IMG/VR virus record: IMGVR_UViG_3300012925_000012
Coordinates: 1-34,120 of that record
DNA length: 34,120 bases
Strand: one strand, 5' to 3'
Source of the DNA: a virus
The position numbers and the translations under genes were made by a program. The stretch's first letter is position 1, and every line of letters begins with the position of its first letter. Below the pieces are notes generated by a model that searched no databases, had not been told where the DNA came from, and saw only the letters and a list, made by a program, of their open reading frames with translations. Below, piece by piece: positions 22,563 through 30,775 of the stretch.

Positions 22563-22850
22563 TTAAGGCATCCAAGCCCATACTTGAATATAACCTTCCG
22601 GCGTAACCGTGGTGTGGTAGAACCACATAGCCGACAGCACACCAAGAAGCGGCAGAGAAGGCTTGAAATCGTTGTGACCGCCATCAACATAGAACCCGTT
22701 AACTTGGTCTGTTACGGTGTTATCGGTGCCGATGTAGCCGGCCGTACCGAACATAAATCGAAGCTCGCCGAAAGAAGATAACCCAGCGATAGACGGGTAA
22801 ATCAACGTAGCTATATACGGCGGTACATTCGTCGTGCGTGGTTTAGCCAT
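22563..22850 (-). CDS. Small uncharacterised protein between tailspike and terminase
   Basis: 95 residues, ATG 22850 sharing bases with the upstream stop (TAATG). No helix-turn-helix and few basic clusters, so it does not look like a small terminase subunit despite its position. Gly/Tyr/Phe-rich with short strands (GELRFMFGTAGYIGTDN, YFQVWAWMP-like end), so it may be a small fibre-associated or tail protein belonging to the cassette upstream. Not recognised. Confidence 0.6.
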   Translation of the reverse strand: MAKPRTTNVPPYIATLIYPSIAGLSSFGELRFMFGTAGYIGTDNTVTDQVNGFYVDGGHNDFKPSLPLLGVLSAMWFYHTTVTPEGYIQVWAWMP

Positions 22851-24646
22851 TACATCGCCTCAATTGCTCCCGCTCTCACGGTGAAAGTCCCGACTGAACA
22901 CGTACACGCCACGTCGAGGAACCACGCTGCTGTGGTAGGGGCATTGGCGATTACTTCGGCTGCTGTGGGTTGCCCCAGCACCAGTCCTGTTGCTATAGCA
23001 AACCCGTGCGCTGCGACGTTACCGGTAGCGCCTAGAGCGACGACAGTAGCGAGGCACTCAAACATAGCGTAGCTACTCGCGGCCTGTGCCACCGACGTAG
23101 CGGTAACGACAACCTGTGTATCGCCAGCTACGGTGCCCGCTGCACCAGCTCTGAGACTAAATATCAGCGTTCCGGTAGAAGACGATTGCCCCCACACGGT
23201 AATTTTGAACGTCGTACCAACAGCAACCGCGTTAGCGGGTATTCTGGCGTTGAACAGCAACGTCTCCGTAGTGCCGGACGTAACACCGCCACGATTTGTA
23301 GCAACGGCACCCACAAGACGCTGACCTAGGTTGTTGTTTACGACCTTAAGGTCGGTCGTCGCTACGGATCCTGCATCGGTGATATTAGCAGTCGTGTTGC
23401 CCATGACGTTATTATTGTTGATCATGTAGGCGCCGTACGTACCCGCGACTATGTTAATACCTGTAGCGTTACCTGAGAAGTTTTCTGTTGGCCCTATCGT
23501 GTTGCCGCTGACGATCAATTTCGTTATAGAGCCCGTTGATGCGTTGGCTTCTATGCCTCGCTGAAAACCGGAGATTCGGCAAGACTGTATATTGATATCC
23601 TGACAACCGTTTATCAGAATGCCCGCGTTAGTTGGTGAACCAAACGTGTTGTAGATGTCAACTCCGATAACATCGATACCGCCGGGTAGCGTACCGCCGG
23701 TTCCGTTGATTTCCAAGCCATGAGTACCTAGCGTGCCGGAGGTGATGCCGCCGGATATAAACGAGATACGACTCGATGCGCTAGTACCCATAATCTTGAC
23801 AGTAGAACCTCCGCCTTGATCAAAGAACGTGTTAGTAACTTTGACGGCGCTTACCGTGGCGGTTGCGTTAATCCTTAGCGAGTTCACCCCGCCGATAACA
23901 TCGCACGTGTCAATCTGTACGGCGCCGCACTGGTTAATCTCGATACACTGCCCAGTGCCGCCCGCGTTGGGAACATGGTTCAACGTGCAGTTGAGAATAG
24001 TCATGTTGATACTAGAGCCGTTGATAATAATGCCTTGGCCGTTTGTGGCCGGCGTATTAAACTGGCAATCAGAGATAGTACCCAGGTTAGCGGCGATAGC
24101 GCCAGTAAGCTGCACTCCCGCAAAATACTTCTGCATCTCGCAGCCGGTAACGTTCAGATACGCGTTGTTGTTGCTAGCCAGAATAAAGGCTCCAGCTGTC
24201 TTAGTCAAAGAGGCTGTAAAGCCTAGCTCCTCGAATGACGCGTAGTAACCTGCTACCGAGATGTTGAACATATGAGCTGTGGCGTGCGTAGTCTGCAAGA
24301 TCGAACGTCCGCGACCACAGCCTAGAAAGCGAAAACGCTTGTCGTTGTTAATAGCGATTTCACCAGAGAAGTTGTACGTCCCTGCAGGGAAGAACAGCGT
24401 AGACTCTAGCGGAGCGGTGGTTTGAATCAATGTGTTCAGCGCGGCTAGGTTATCAAAGCTTCCATCGCCTTTAAGGCCATACGCTGTAACATCAAACCAC
24501 GTGCTCAGGCCACCCATAGAGTGGACGACACCGCTTGAGTCTACGTATTTAGGATTACCGGTGCCGACGTTATCAAAATAGAAGCCATCATACCCGGCAG
24601 ACGGAGTCAGCGGGGATGCTGTCTGCGACAAATCGATTTGAGCCAT
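22850..24646 (-). CDS. Tailspike-like protein with pectate-lyase beta-helix
   Basis: 598 residues, ATG 24646 with AAGGGAG 4 nt upstream. A short adaptor (residues 1-45) precedes FDVTAYGLKGDGSFDNLAAL and LFFPAGTYNF, the pectate_lyase_3/tailspike opening. Roughly residues 85-420 are beta-helix coils rich in Asn and Gly (YLNVTGCEMQKYF, MTILNCTLNHV, VKVTNTFFDQ). Residues about 475-598 form a distal Ala/Thr/Val-rich beta domain. This architecture is that of depolymerase tailspikes that bind or degrade surface glycans; the substrate is unknown. Confidence 0.85.
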   Translation of the reverse strand: MAQIDLSQTASPLTPSAGYDGFYFDNVGTGNPKYVDSSGVVHSMGGLSTWFDVTAYGLKGDGSFDNLAALNTLIQTTAPLESTLFFPAGTYNFSGEIAINNDKRFRFLGCGRGRSILQTTHATAHMFNISVAGYYASFEELGFTASLTKTAGAFILASNNNAYLNVTGCEMQKYFAGVQLTGAIAANLGTISDCQFNTPATNGQGIIINGSSINMTILNCTLNHVPNAGGTGQCIEINQCGAVQIDTCDVIGGVNSLRINATATVSAVKVTNTFFDQGGGSTVKIMGTSASSRISFISGGITSGTLGTHGLEINGTGGTLPGGIDVIGVDIYNTFGSPTNAGILINGCQDINIQSCRISGFQRGIEANASTGSITKLIVSGNTIGPTENFSGNATGINIVAGTYGAYMINNNNVMGNTTANITDAGSVATTDLKVVNNNLGQRLVGAVATNRGGVTSGTTETLLFNARIPANAVAVGTTFKITVWGQSSSTGTLIFSLRAGAAGTVAGDTQVVVTATSVAQAASSYAMFECLATVVALGATGNVAAHGFAIATGLVLGQPTAAEVIANAPTTAAWFLDVACTCSVGTFTVRAGAIEAM

Positions 24647-24654
24647 GTTACTCC

Positions 24655-24678
24655 CTTAGCTAGGCATAGCTAGCTAAG
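24655..24678 (-). promoter_or_regulatory. Perfect 9-bp hairpin touching the tailspike ribosome site
   Basis: CTTAGCTAG (24655-24663) and CTAGCTAAG (24670-24678) with a 6-nt loop. On the leftward message the hairpin spans the stop of the 24660 gene and its 3' arm ends in CTAAG, the first bases of the AAGGGAG ribosome site for the 24646 start. It could couple or damp tailspike translation. There is no U-run, so it is not a terminator. Confidence 0.4.
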
Positions 24679-24908
24679 ATACCGTCTAGCGTAACTCGGC
24701 CGTCTATCTTGGTTTGACGTTGGATCATGCACAGTCGGTTTATAGGGACAATCACAGTCTCGGTGCTGGAGACAAAATAGAACCCATACACCGACGAGTG
24801 CGTGTCTACGTAATTCTTCGTGGCTGCATCTTGGGCTGCTGTAGGATCGAGAAGGTTAGTGATCTTCTGAGTATTCTGCAGATTAAGCCCGTTAGTTACT
24901 TTAGGCAT
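24660..24908 (-). CDS. Short fibre-base protein, paralogous to the start of the next fibre gene
   Basis: 82 residues, ATG 24908 sharing a base with the upstream stop. Residues 1-36 (VTNGLNLQNTQKITNLLDPT, then AAQDAATKNYVD) are nearly the same as residues 1-35 of the 24908-25828 product, a motif common at the base of phage fibres. The rest is a short beta domain (GFYFVSSTETVIVPINRL). It may be a separate small fibre or chaperone, or arose from a partial duplication of the larger gene's start. Confidence 0.75.
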   Translation of the reverse strand: MPKVTNGLNLQNTQKITNLLDPTAAQDAATKNYVDTHSSVYGFYFVSSTETVIVPINRLCMIQRQTKIDGRVTLDGILASYA

Positions 24909-25828
24909 TAGCCGATTACTACGATGTAGTAGAAACTGGAGCCTTGTGTGGTAGCAACAGTTACGGTTAGGCTGTTAGCATCGATCAACGTGATATCCGC
25001 AATAACTTGATCCGCGTTGTTTCCTGCGTTATACAAGTACAGCTGTGCTGTTACGTATTTGTTATTAAGGTTGTGGGTCACCGTGAGGGGCGTGCCGCCT
25101 GTAATCGCACCTAACGTAGACGTGTACTTCCTCGCCACAACAGCGGGGTCTACTCGTGTGCTCGTACCATCAGCGAGGATACCGTTACCGGCGTTAACCG
25201 CCAGAGCAACCGCGCCGCCGCCTGTGAGGCCGTTTCCGGCCGCTGAGGTCGAGACTCGGATACCAGCAGCCTGTACCTGGATAGAGCCCGGAGTCGGGTC
25301 AGCAAGGACAGAGAATGTGGTGGTCGAAGACACAGCAGACGACGTTAGACCGTTGCCGGCTGTGTAGAGCGTCCCTCCGCCTACCTTAGCCCACGCTGTG
25401 GCTGTGGTGTCTACGGTGATGGTGCCGTCGGTAGTCAGCGACCACGCGGAGTCGGCGGAGGTGCCTTCTGTGACGAAGAACGTCGCCGCGCTCTTGGTCA
25501 GCACAGCACCGGCTGCGTAGTCGGTGGGGCGAGTCATCGGAGAGCCCGATGCCACGAAAACCCACGGTCCGTTCTGTGACGTGGTCGTCTGGGCTGTCAG
25601 CAGGAAACGGTCATTCGCAGCGGCCGTAACACCGTCCACTGTGGTACCGGGTGCTGATATAGTGACGTTGGCCAGCGAAGCTGCGCGGACATGTAGATGC
25701 CAGTCTAGGCCGGTGGCCACGCTGTCAACGTAGTTCTTGCTGGCCGCATCCTGCGCGGCTGTTGGGTTAGCCAGGTTTATTATCTTTTGGCTTTGTAAGT
25801 CTAAGCCATTAGCTACTTTAGTTGCCAT
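24908..25828 (-). CDS. Tail fibre protein
   Basis: 306 residues, ATG 25828 overlapping the upstream stop by one base. Starts with the fibre-base motif (LQSQKIINLANPTAAQDAAS, then KNYVDSVATGLDWH). Then comes the widespread phage fibre segment with AANDRFLLTAQTTTSQNGPW and SADSAWSLTTDGTITVDTT, followed by Gly/Asn/Ala-rich strands, AGNGLTxxG repeats and a C-terminal VTHNLNNKYVTAQLYLYN domain. This is the common fibre architecture of actinophages and others, a receptor-binding or linker component. Confidence 0.85.
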   Translation of the reverse strand: MATKVANGLDLQSQKIINLANPTAAQDAASKNYVDSVATGLDWHLHVRAASLANVTISAPGTTVDGVTAAANDRFLLTAQTTTSQNGPWVFVASGSPMTRPTDYAAGAVLTKSAATFFVTEGTSADSAWSLTTDGTITVDTTATAWAKVGGGTLYTAGNGLTSSAVSSTTTFSVLADPTPGSIQVQAAGIRVSTSAAGNGLTGGGAVALAVNAGNGILADGTSTRVDPAVVARKYTSTLGAITGGTPLTVTHNLNNKYVTAQLYLYNAGNNADQVIADITLIDANSLTVTVATTQGSSFYYIVVIG

Positions 25829-26208
25829 CAGCTACATACCAGCTTTCCTGTTGTGGGCGCAGGAAATACTGCGTGCACGGTGTTAACGTCTATGTGATTA
25901 GCGTCGGCTATTTCGATATAGCCAGCGGGGTCAACATACGACACATTAACCAACCGGCCTATGTTGTGTACTACATACCACTCAGAAGAGGGCGATGTTT
26001 GCTCGTAGACGAAAGCGTCTGACGGCCCTGGTGGGCCTTGCGGCCCTGCTGCGGTAATCTGTATTGTGTTATCCGCCTGCTGTACCACAAGAGTCTGCGT
26101 AGTTTGTGATACCTGCGCTGTGTTGGTCGTTTGGTTGACAGACAGAGAAGCCGCGTCGTTGATGATAGTGACGGTGTTGGTTTGTTCAACAACCGTCAAA
26201 TCGGTCAT
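25828..26208 (-). CDS. Fibre protein with short collagen-like motif
   Basis: 126 residues, ATG 26208 overlapping the upstream gene as ATGA. N-terminal 45 residues are a Thr/Gln/Val beta repeat (VVEQTNTVTIINDAASLSV, VSQTTQTLVVQQADNTIQIT), then GPQGPPGP, a minimal collagen-like trimer element, and a C-terminal domain (WYVVHNIGRLVNVSYVDP) like the tip domains of phage fibres. It is probably a trimeric fibre tip or connector. Confidence 0.78.
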   Translation of the reverse strand: MTDLTVVEQTNTVTIINDAASLSVNQTTNTAQVSQTTQTLVVQQADNTIQITAAGPQGPPGPSDAFVYEQTSPSSEWYVVHNIGRLVNVSYVDPAGYIEIADANHIDVNTVHAVFPAPTTGKLVCS

Positions 26209-26570
26209 CGCGTTACTGCCGGTCTCAGGACAACTTCGCCCTCTAGCAAACGATCTACGATGTCCCCAGGGCGCTCAACTAGCATATCCCACAGCACCGC
26301 GCCGCTAAAAGTGAAAGTCGCGGTGATATCATCGTCTAACGTAAAGTTAATAACACCCGTTGAGTTCAACGCTCCGATACTCTGCCCTGCTGTCAGGGCT
26401 GAGGAATCAAACGAGAAGAACGGAGCAGTGTCGGTTACTTTGTGGCGAAACTGAAACTTGACTACAGCGCCTGTTATGTTTATTGGCACTCCGTTTGGGT
26501 CTACCCACGTAATTACTCTGTTAAAGGTAGTGCCCTGTTCTATGACTAGGTTGTACTTAGCTGCAGCCAC
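26205..26570 (-). CDS. Small beta-sandwich tail/fibre protein
   Basis: 121 residues, GTG 26570 with AAGGAG 6 nt upstream. YNLVIEQGTTFNRVITWVDP followed by VVKFQFRHKV and then a region INFTLDDDITATFTF is the pattern of small BppU-like or structural beta-sandwich proteins often found beside fibre genes. Charge is moderate; no membrane or catalytic motif. The start of this gene defines the beginning of the fibre-connector subset of the cassette. Confidence 0.7.
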   Translation of the reverse strand: MAAAKYNLVIEQGTTFNRVITWVDPNGVPINITGAVVKFQFRHKVTDTAPFFSFDSSALTAGQSIGALNSTGVINFTLDDDITATFTFSGAVLWDMLVERPGDIVDRLLEGEVVLRPAVTR

Positions 26571-26580
26571 GGGACACTCC

Positions 26581-26691
26581 TTATTTCTGTCTAGGCGGGG
26601 TTGTGTCTGTCGAGACCGGAGACGTTGTGTCCGTGCTTAGCGGTGAAGTGGTGCCGTCATCTAGTGGCGGCGTTTTGCCAGTATCCGACAT
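26581..26691 (-). CDS. Thr/Ser/Pro-rich mini protein, 36 aa
   Basis: ATG 26691 to TAA 26583-26581, with AAGGA 8-9 nt upstream, fills the only gap between two fibre-cassette genes. The product is low complexity: MSDTGKTPPLDDGTTSPLST, then TDTTSPVSTDTTPPRQK. The repeated TSPxSTDTT element suggests an extended flexible linker. It might be a small tail decoration or an eroded gene. Reading-frame support comes only from the ribosome site and tight fit. Confidence 0.45.
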   Translation of the reverse strand: MSDTGKTPPLDDGTTSPLSTDTTSPVSTDTTPPRQK

Positions 26692-26702
26692 GGCTCACAT
26701 CC

Positions 26703-28262
26703 TTACGGAGTTATCTGTGCGCCTGTGTCGGCCCACGTGTTGTTCGACCAGACGTTGCCGTTGCCGGAACCCCAGCCAGTCTCGGGGCCGTAGATGCCGC
26801 ACTGTGCATAAAACAGGCGTCCGTAAACGTTGTTTTCCCAGATGATGTGGTCTGCTACCGGGTACTTCTTCGGCAGCGTTCCTCCGTATGTGCAATAGGA
26901 GCCACCGTTGAACAGGTTGTTGTCGACAACCCAGTCCGAGACAACGGCGAAATCGCCGTACAAGCTCATGGCAGCCGAGCAACCAGACACAGCGCATTCT
27001 AGGTTGTTGTGCCTGACGACCGCGTTGCCTCCGCCGCCATTAGTACTAAGCGCCGTTTTATGGACGCCCGAAGCGGGGCCCAGCCCGTGAACGTAGTTAT
27101 CGTGCACGTTGACATTCGCCGGGACTGCGTTAATCATCACGCCGGTGTCCCACCCGGAGATGTCCGAGTACGAGAGCGTAAACCCACCTCCGTAACCGCC
27201 ACCGACCGCGTAGTCGTTATTTACGGTTGAGCCTTTACCTTGCCCATCGACGGTAAGATGGTCGAGCACGATGCCAGAGATTTCTAAGGTATCGGTGTTG
27301 TCCCAGATCGTAAGCTGGGTGCCAAGGAGTTTCACATTCCGCAGGGTGACGTTGCTCGCCTGGATTCTCAGCGATCCGTGATCGGTCGAGATTACCTGAT
27401 TCTCGATAGCCGTTCCCGGAGTCGTGATCGTCATCGGCCCCATGTACGGAGTCAGCGTAACGTTCGGATCTATGCCTGTGTTCGAAGCATCCGGCCAGCC
27501 CGAAGGCGGCGGCGGAGACGTCGGAGGCACTGTAGTCGGGGGAGGAGTGGTTCCAGACTGCTTAAACACAGCCTGGATGGCGACGTAGCGATGCGGCGCG
27601 GAGAATGTCCATTTCGCAACCGGTGAAGCAGTAGCCGTCGGGATCTTATCTTCTACGTTCAGGTTGGTACCGACATTCTGTCGCGAGGTAAACCCGGTGC
27701 CCGGCTTGATCGTGTTACCGCTAGAGGTGTCCATGACAGCGCCAACAGAGATGCCCCCCGCCGCGGCTGAGGCGGCCGTAGACGAGACAACGTCCTTGCC
27801 CGTGGTAGCTGTAGCCAGGTTGGACGAAACACCGTCTAGAGTATTTACGCCCGAGTATTCGCTGATAGCGAGAAAGCGGTATGTTACCGAAGTCCCGAAT
27901 GTCACGGTAACAGTGTCGCTACCGCCCGAAGTACTAGCGTAGAACAGCCCTAAACCCTGTTGTCCAGGAGCGTCGTTAATGAAGCGGGCCTGAGACCACG
28001 AGCTACCCAGCGTGTCGGCCACGCTGGCCACCAGAGTATTAGACGTGTCATAAGATACGGCCACTACTAGCAAGTTACCTGACGATGTCGTCATCCCTTT
28101 AGCGATAGAGGTGCTACCAACGGTGCTCGATGTTGACACCGACTGCACAAATAGGGGGGCAGGGCCTGCCGCGCTAGGCCTGATTGCTAGAAAGCCAAGC
28201 GCGGCAAGCAAGCCTGCTACTGCGGTAGAAATAGCAATAACTAAACGACGTCTAGCAAACAC
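26703..28262 (-). CDS. Secreted beta-helix protein with signal peptide
   Basis: 519 residues, GTG 28262 with AGGAGA 8 nt upstream. Residues 1-33 are a clear signal peptide or anchor: three Arg, then LVIAISTAVAGLLAALGFLA, then AAGPA. Residues 35-237 look like a secreted beta-sandwich (SGNLLVVAVSYD, FGTSVTYRFLAISEYSGVNT). A Pro-rich linker (TTPPPTTVPPTSPPPPSG) leads to a right-handed beta-helix (residues 257-519; GSLRIQASNVTLRNVKLLG, VNVHDNYVHGL). Bacterial-style export signals are not expected on virion tail proteins, so it is likely delivered to the host surface or medium. Function and substrate are unknown. Confidence 0.8.
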   Translation of the reverse strand: MFARRRLVIAISTAVAGLLAALGFLAIRPSAAGPAPLFVQSVSTSSTVGSTSIAKGMTTSSGNLLVVAVSYDTSNTLVASVADTLGSSWSQARFINDAPGQQGLGLFYASTSGGSDTVTVTFGTSVTYRFLAISEYSGVNTLDGVSSNLATATTGKDVVSSTAASAAAGGISVGAVMDTSSGNTIKPGTGFTSRQNVGTNLNVEDKIPTATASPVAKWTFSAPHRYVAIQAVFKQSGTTPPPTTVPPTSPPPPSGWPDASNTGIDPNVTLTPYMGPMTITTPGTAIENQVISTDHGSLRIQASNVTLRNVKLLGTQLTIWDNTDTLEISGIVLDHLTVDGQGKGSTVNNDYAVGGGYGGGFTLSYSDISGWDTGVMINAVPANVNVHDNYVHGLGPASGVHKTALSTNGGGGNAVVRHNNLECAVSGCSAAMSLYGDFAVVSDWVVDNNLFNGGSYCTYGGTLPKKYPVADHIIWENNVYGRLFYAQCGIYGPETGWGSGNGNVWSNNTWADTGAQITP

Positions 28263-28272
28263 CGGCTATCTC

Positions 28273-30771
28273 CTAGTTTTGTATAGCGATGATATCGACT
28301 TGTACGTTCGCTGTTGAGCTGGTGATAGTTGATTGAACAGCCGCGGTAAGCGACTTCACGTAGTGCCCGTCTTTTACGATAGCCAAATACGTGGTAGTAG
28401 AGAACAGCGCCGTGACGTTGGTGGTAATAGATCCTTGACCAACAGTGGACGTGGTATTGTCATCGAATGTCGCCACGAACGTAACCGATAGCGTCTCGCT
28501 GACAACACTAGCTGGGACAATGCGCCCCAGCACAATGAAGTATCCTTGCTGAGTGCCTGTCGGTAGCATAGTAGCCGCCGTACCTAGCGTGTTCGCAGCC
28601 GACGCCGGGGTCAATGTTCCCGAGTTCCATTTACGCCCTGCAGCCGCGTACTTCAAGACGCCGTTTATCGTCTCTGCGCCATCTACTAGTGTCACCAACG
28701 GAGATGAACTGGCCCCGCTAGCTATGCCTGGGTTAGTTCCCCACGTACCGCCGGTAATAGACGAACCACCAGCGTACAAGTTAGCGCCAGTTAGGTTGCC
28801 GGTCAAGTTGTTCGCTTGTACCGTAGCAGAGGCCAACGATCCTGAAGCCGTGAGATACAGGCCATATGTCTGCGTCTTAGAACCTTGGTTATCCCAGCAC
28901 CTGTTACCGATGATAGTAGACCCGATAATCACCGCGTTGAGCGACATGGCTGACCGTAAGTCTGTAGCAGCCCCGGAAGCCGTGCCGTTGTTGCGGATTC
29001 GGTTACCAGAGATGGTGCCATCGGATTGCTGCACATCAATGCGGATGCCGGCGTTAGCGTTACTATAGATGTCGTTGTTATAGACAGAGATTTCTTTGCT
29101 AGTCGAAGCGTTGCCCGGGCTGCCGCCCAGATGTACACCGTGCTGCGTGTTGCTAGAAATCCTGTTATTGGCGATCTGGTAGCCGAACGTGCCGTCGCCC
29201 ATTAGCACACCATCGAGGTTACCCGAGATGACGTTGTTAGCCAGCACCCCATTACGGCCGACGATACCGACGACGCCGTTAGCGGAGATATCAAAACCGG
29301 CTACGGTGTTGTTGATGATCGTATTGCCGCTCACCACGAGCCCGTCGGCGCCCCAGTCTGAGATGCCGTAACGGTTACCCTCAACGTGGTTACCGATGAT
29401 TCTGACGCCCACCGTCTTGGTTGTAAAAGCACCGTTCTGGTGTTCCACAAAGATGCCGTGGGTAGCGTTGTTTTTCGTCGTACACCCAGCGATTATCAGC
29501 GGCTGAACAGGAGAGTAAGAAGTACCAATTCCGATGCCAGCGCCGCCAAACTGGGTGCCGTCGTTACCGCGTCCGCAGTTGTTTACAACACAGTTAACGA
29601 TCACCGAGTCGATTAGTTGATCGCAGCCTATACCAGTCGCTAGAGTATCGTGAATATACAGGTTTTCGAATCGAGCGCGTAGCATGAACAGGATGTTTAT
29701 ACCTTTAGATCCGACATCATAGCTGCTGGTGGTGACCAATAGCCCATCGATTTCGAAGTCAGCAAAGGTGCAGTCCGTTAGCGGCGTCGAGGTCGAGCCA
29801 TCGGTGATGTTGTAGATCGGAGCGAACCCAGATGCTGGGCCCGAGTTGTTGGCTTTAAGAATGGTCTTACCTGCACCAGCGCCGACAAGGCTGATGCCAG
29901 ACTTCCATTTCACGCCTGAGCGGAGCAGATAAGTACCTGCTGGAAGAAAGATTACCGAGCCAACAGGCAGCGCATTGACAATCGTTTGAAGTGCTGCCTG
30001 ATCATCGGTTGTTCCGTTACCGACAACGCCGTGATCTTTGGCGTTGTACCGAATAGTGTCTTTAGAAACCAGACCTGTTATATCTGGTATAGTGGGTTTA
30101 CCTGTAAGATCGCTGTATACACCAGTCGTTGCCACCGTGGCCAAAGAAGGCTTACCGGTGAGGTCATTGTATAGTCCAGAAGTCGCAACTGTGGCAAACG
30201 TAGGCTTACTGGTAAGATCGTTGTACAATCCAGACGTGGCAACCGTCGCGAACGTAGGCTTACCCGTTACCTGGTTCCACGTAGGTGACCCGGCGCTAGC
30301 TGCTGCTGCAATCCACAGACTGCCCGATGCGGTCAAGACATTACCGTCTACTGCGCCAGACACGTTAACGTCATTCAGCCCGCGCAACACGTATGGCCTA
30401 AGTACACCTTCTGATGCTGCGCCGCCCACAAAGTCAGAAAGATCCATAGTAGGTTTGCCCGAAGAGCCAACAGGCGAGCTTATCGGTACGCTTATGTTGA
30501 ATCTGTCTGTGAACGATGGTCCCGATATGTAAACACTATAGGTCCAGCCAGTTGGGTCTATGTCGGGATCATCGGACCCCAGCAACTCAATAGAGCCGCG
30601 GCCCGTAGCATCAAGTTTTAGCGTGCGAGATTGCGGATACACTACCGTGGTACCATCTACGCCTCGCAAGAAATTAGGCGAGAACGTAACGAAGTTTGCA
30701 GGAAATCCGTTAGCGTCTGTAATAGGGCCAACGTTAACAATAACCGTTGTTAGATTACCGGGTAAAGTCAT
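28273..30771 (-). CDS. Large tailspike with repeat stalk and beta-helix
   Basis: 832 residues, ATG 30771 with AGGTGA 5 nt upstream. Residues 1-100 are a fibre-base-like beta domain. Residues 171-224 are three 18-residue repeats (KPTFATVATSGLYNDLT type), a common trimeric stalk element. Then NAKDHGVVGNGTTDDQAALQ and IFLPAGTYLLRSG open a pectate-lyase beta-helix of some 340 residues with many Asn-rich coils. The C-terminal 150 residues form a distal beta domain. This is probably the main receptor-binding spike; it is longer than its neighbours. Confidence 0.85.
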   Translation of the reverse strand: MTLPGNLTTVIVNVGPITDANGFPANFVTFSPNFLRGVDGTTVVYPQSRTLKLDATGRGSIELLGSDDPDIDPTGWTYSVYISGPSFTDRFNISVPISSPVGSSGKPTMDLSDFVGGAASEGVLRPYVLRGLNDVNVSGAVDGNVLTASGSLWIAAAASAGSPTWNQVTGKPTFATVATSGLYNDLTSKPTFATVATSGLYNDLTGKPSLATVATTGVYSDLTGKPTIPDITGLVSKDTIRYNAKDHGVVGNGTTDDQAALQTIVNALPVGSVIFLPAGTYLLRSGVKWKSGISLVGAGAGKTILKANNSGPASGFAPIYNITDGSTSTPLTDCTFADFEIDGLLVTTSSYDVGSKGINILFMLRARFENLYIHDTLATGIGCDQLIDSVIVNCVVNNCGRGNDGTQFGGAGIGIGTSYSPVQPLIIAGCTTKNNATHGIFVEHQNGAFTTKTVGVRIIGNHVEGNRYGISDWGADGLVVSGNTIINNTVAGFDISANGVVGIVGRNGVLANNVISGNLDGVLMGDGTFGYQIANNRISSNTQHGVHLGGSPGNASTSKEISVYNNDIYSNANAGIRIDVQQSDGTISGNRIRNNGTASGAATDLRSAMSLNAVIIGSTIIGNRCWDNQGSKTQTYGLYLTASGSLASATVQANNLTGNLTGANLYAGGSSITGGTWGTNPGIASGASSSPLVTLVDGAETINGVLKYAAAGRKWNSGTLTPASAANTLGTAATMLPTGTQQGYFIVLGRIVPASVVSETLSVTFVATFDDNTTSTVGQGSITTNVTALFSTTTYLAIVKDGHYVKSLTAAVQSTITSSTANVQVDIIAIQN
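30100..30261 (-). repeat. Three tandem 54-bp repeats (stalk of large tailspike)
   Basis: Three in-frame units of 54 bp (18 residues, KPTFATVATSGLYNDLTS and close variants) lie at residues 171-224 of the large spike, followed by a partial fourth unit. The DNA copies differ by scattered changes, mostly synonymous, so they are not a recent expansion. Confidence 0.85.
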
Positions 30772-30775
30772 GCGA

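Noticed and set aside
26040-26070. Collagen-like protein family
   Set aside because: Only about three Gly-x-y units are present; it is a short trimerisation element, not a collagen domain.
26601-27002. Rightward open frame opposite the secreted beta-helix gene
   Set aside because: It is antisense to a well-supported gene, has no ribosome site and a composition of shadow reading.
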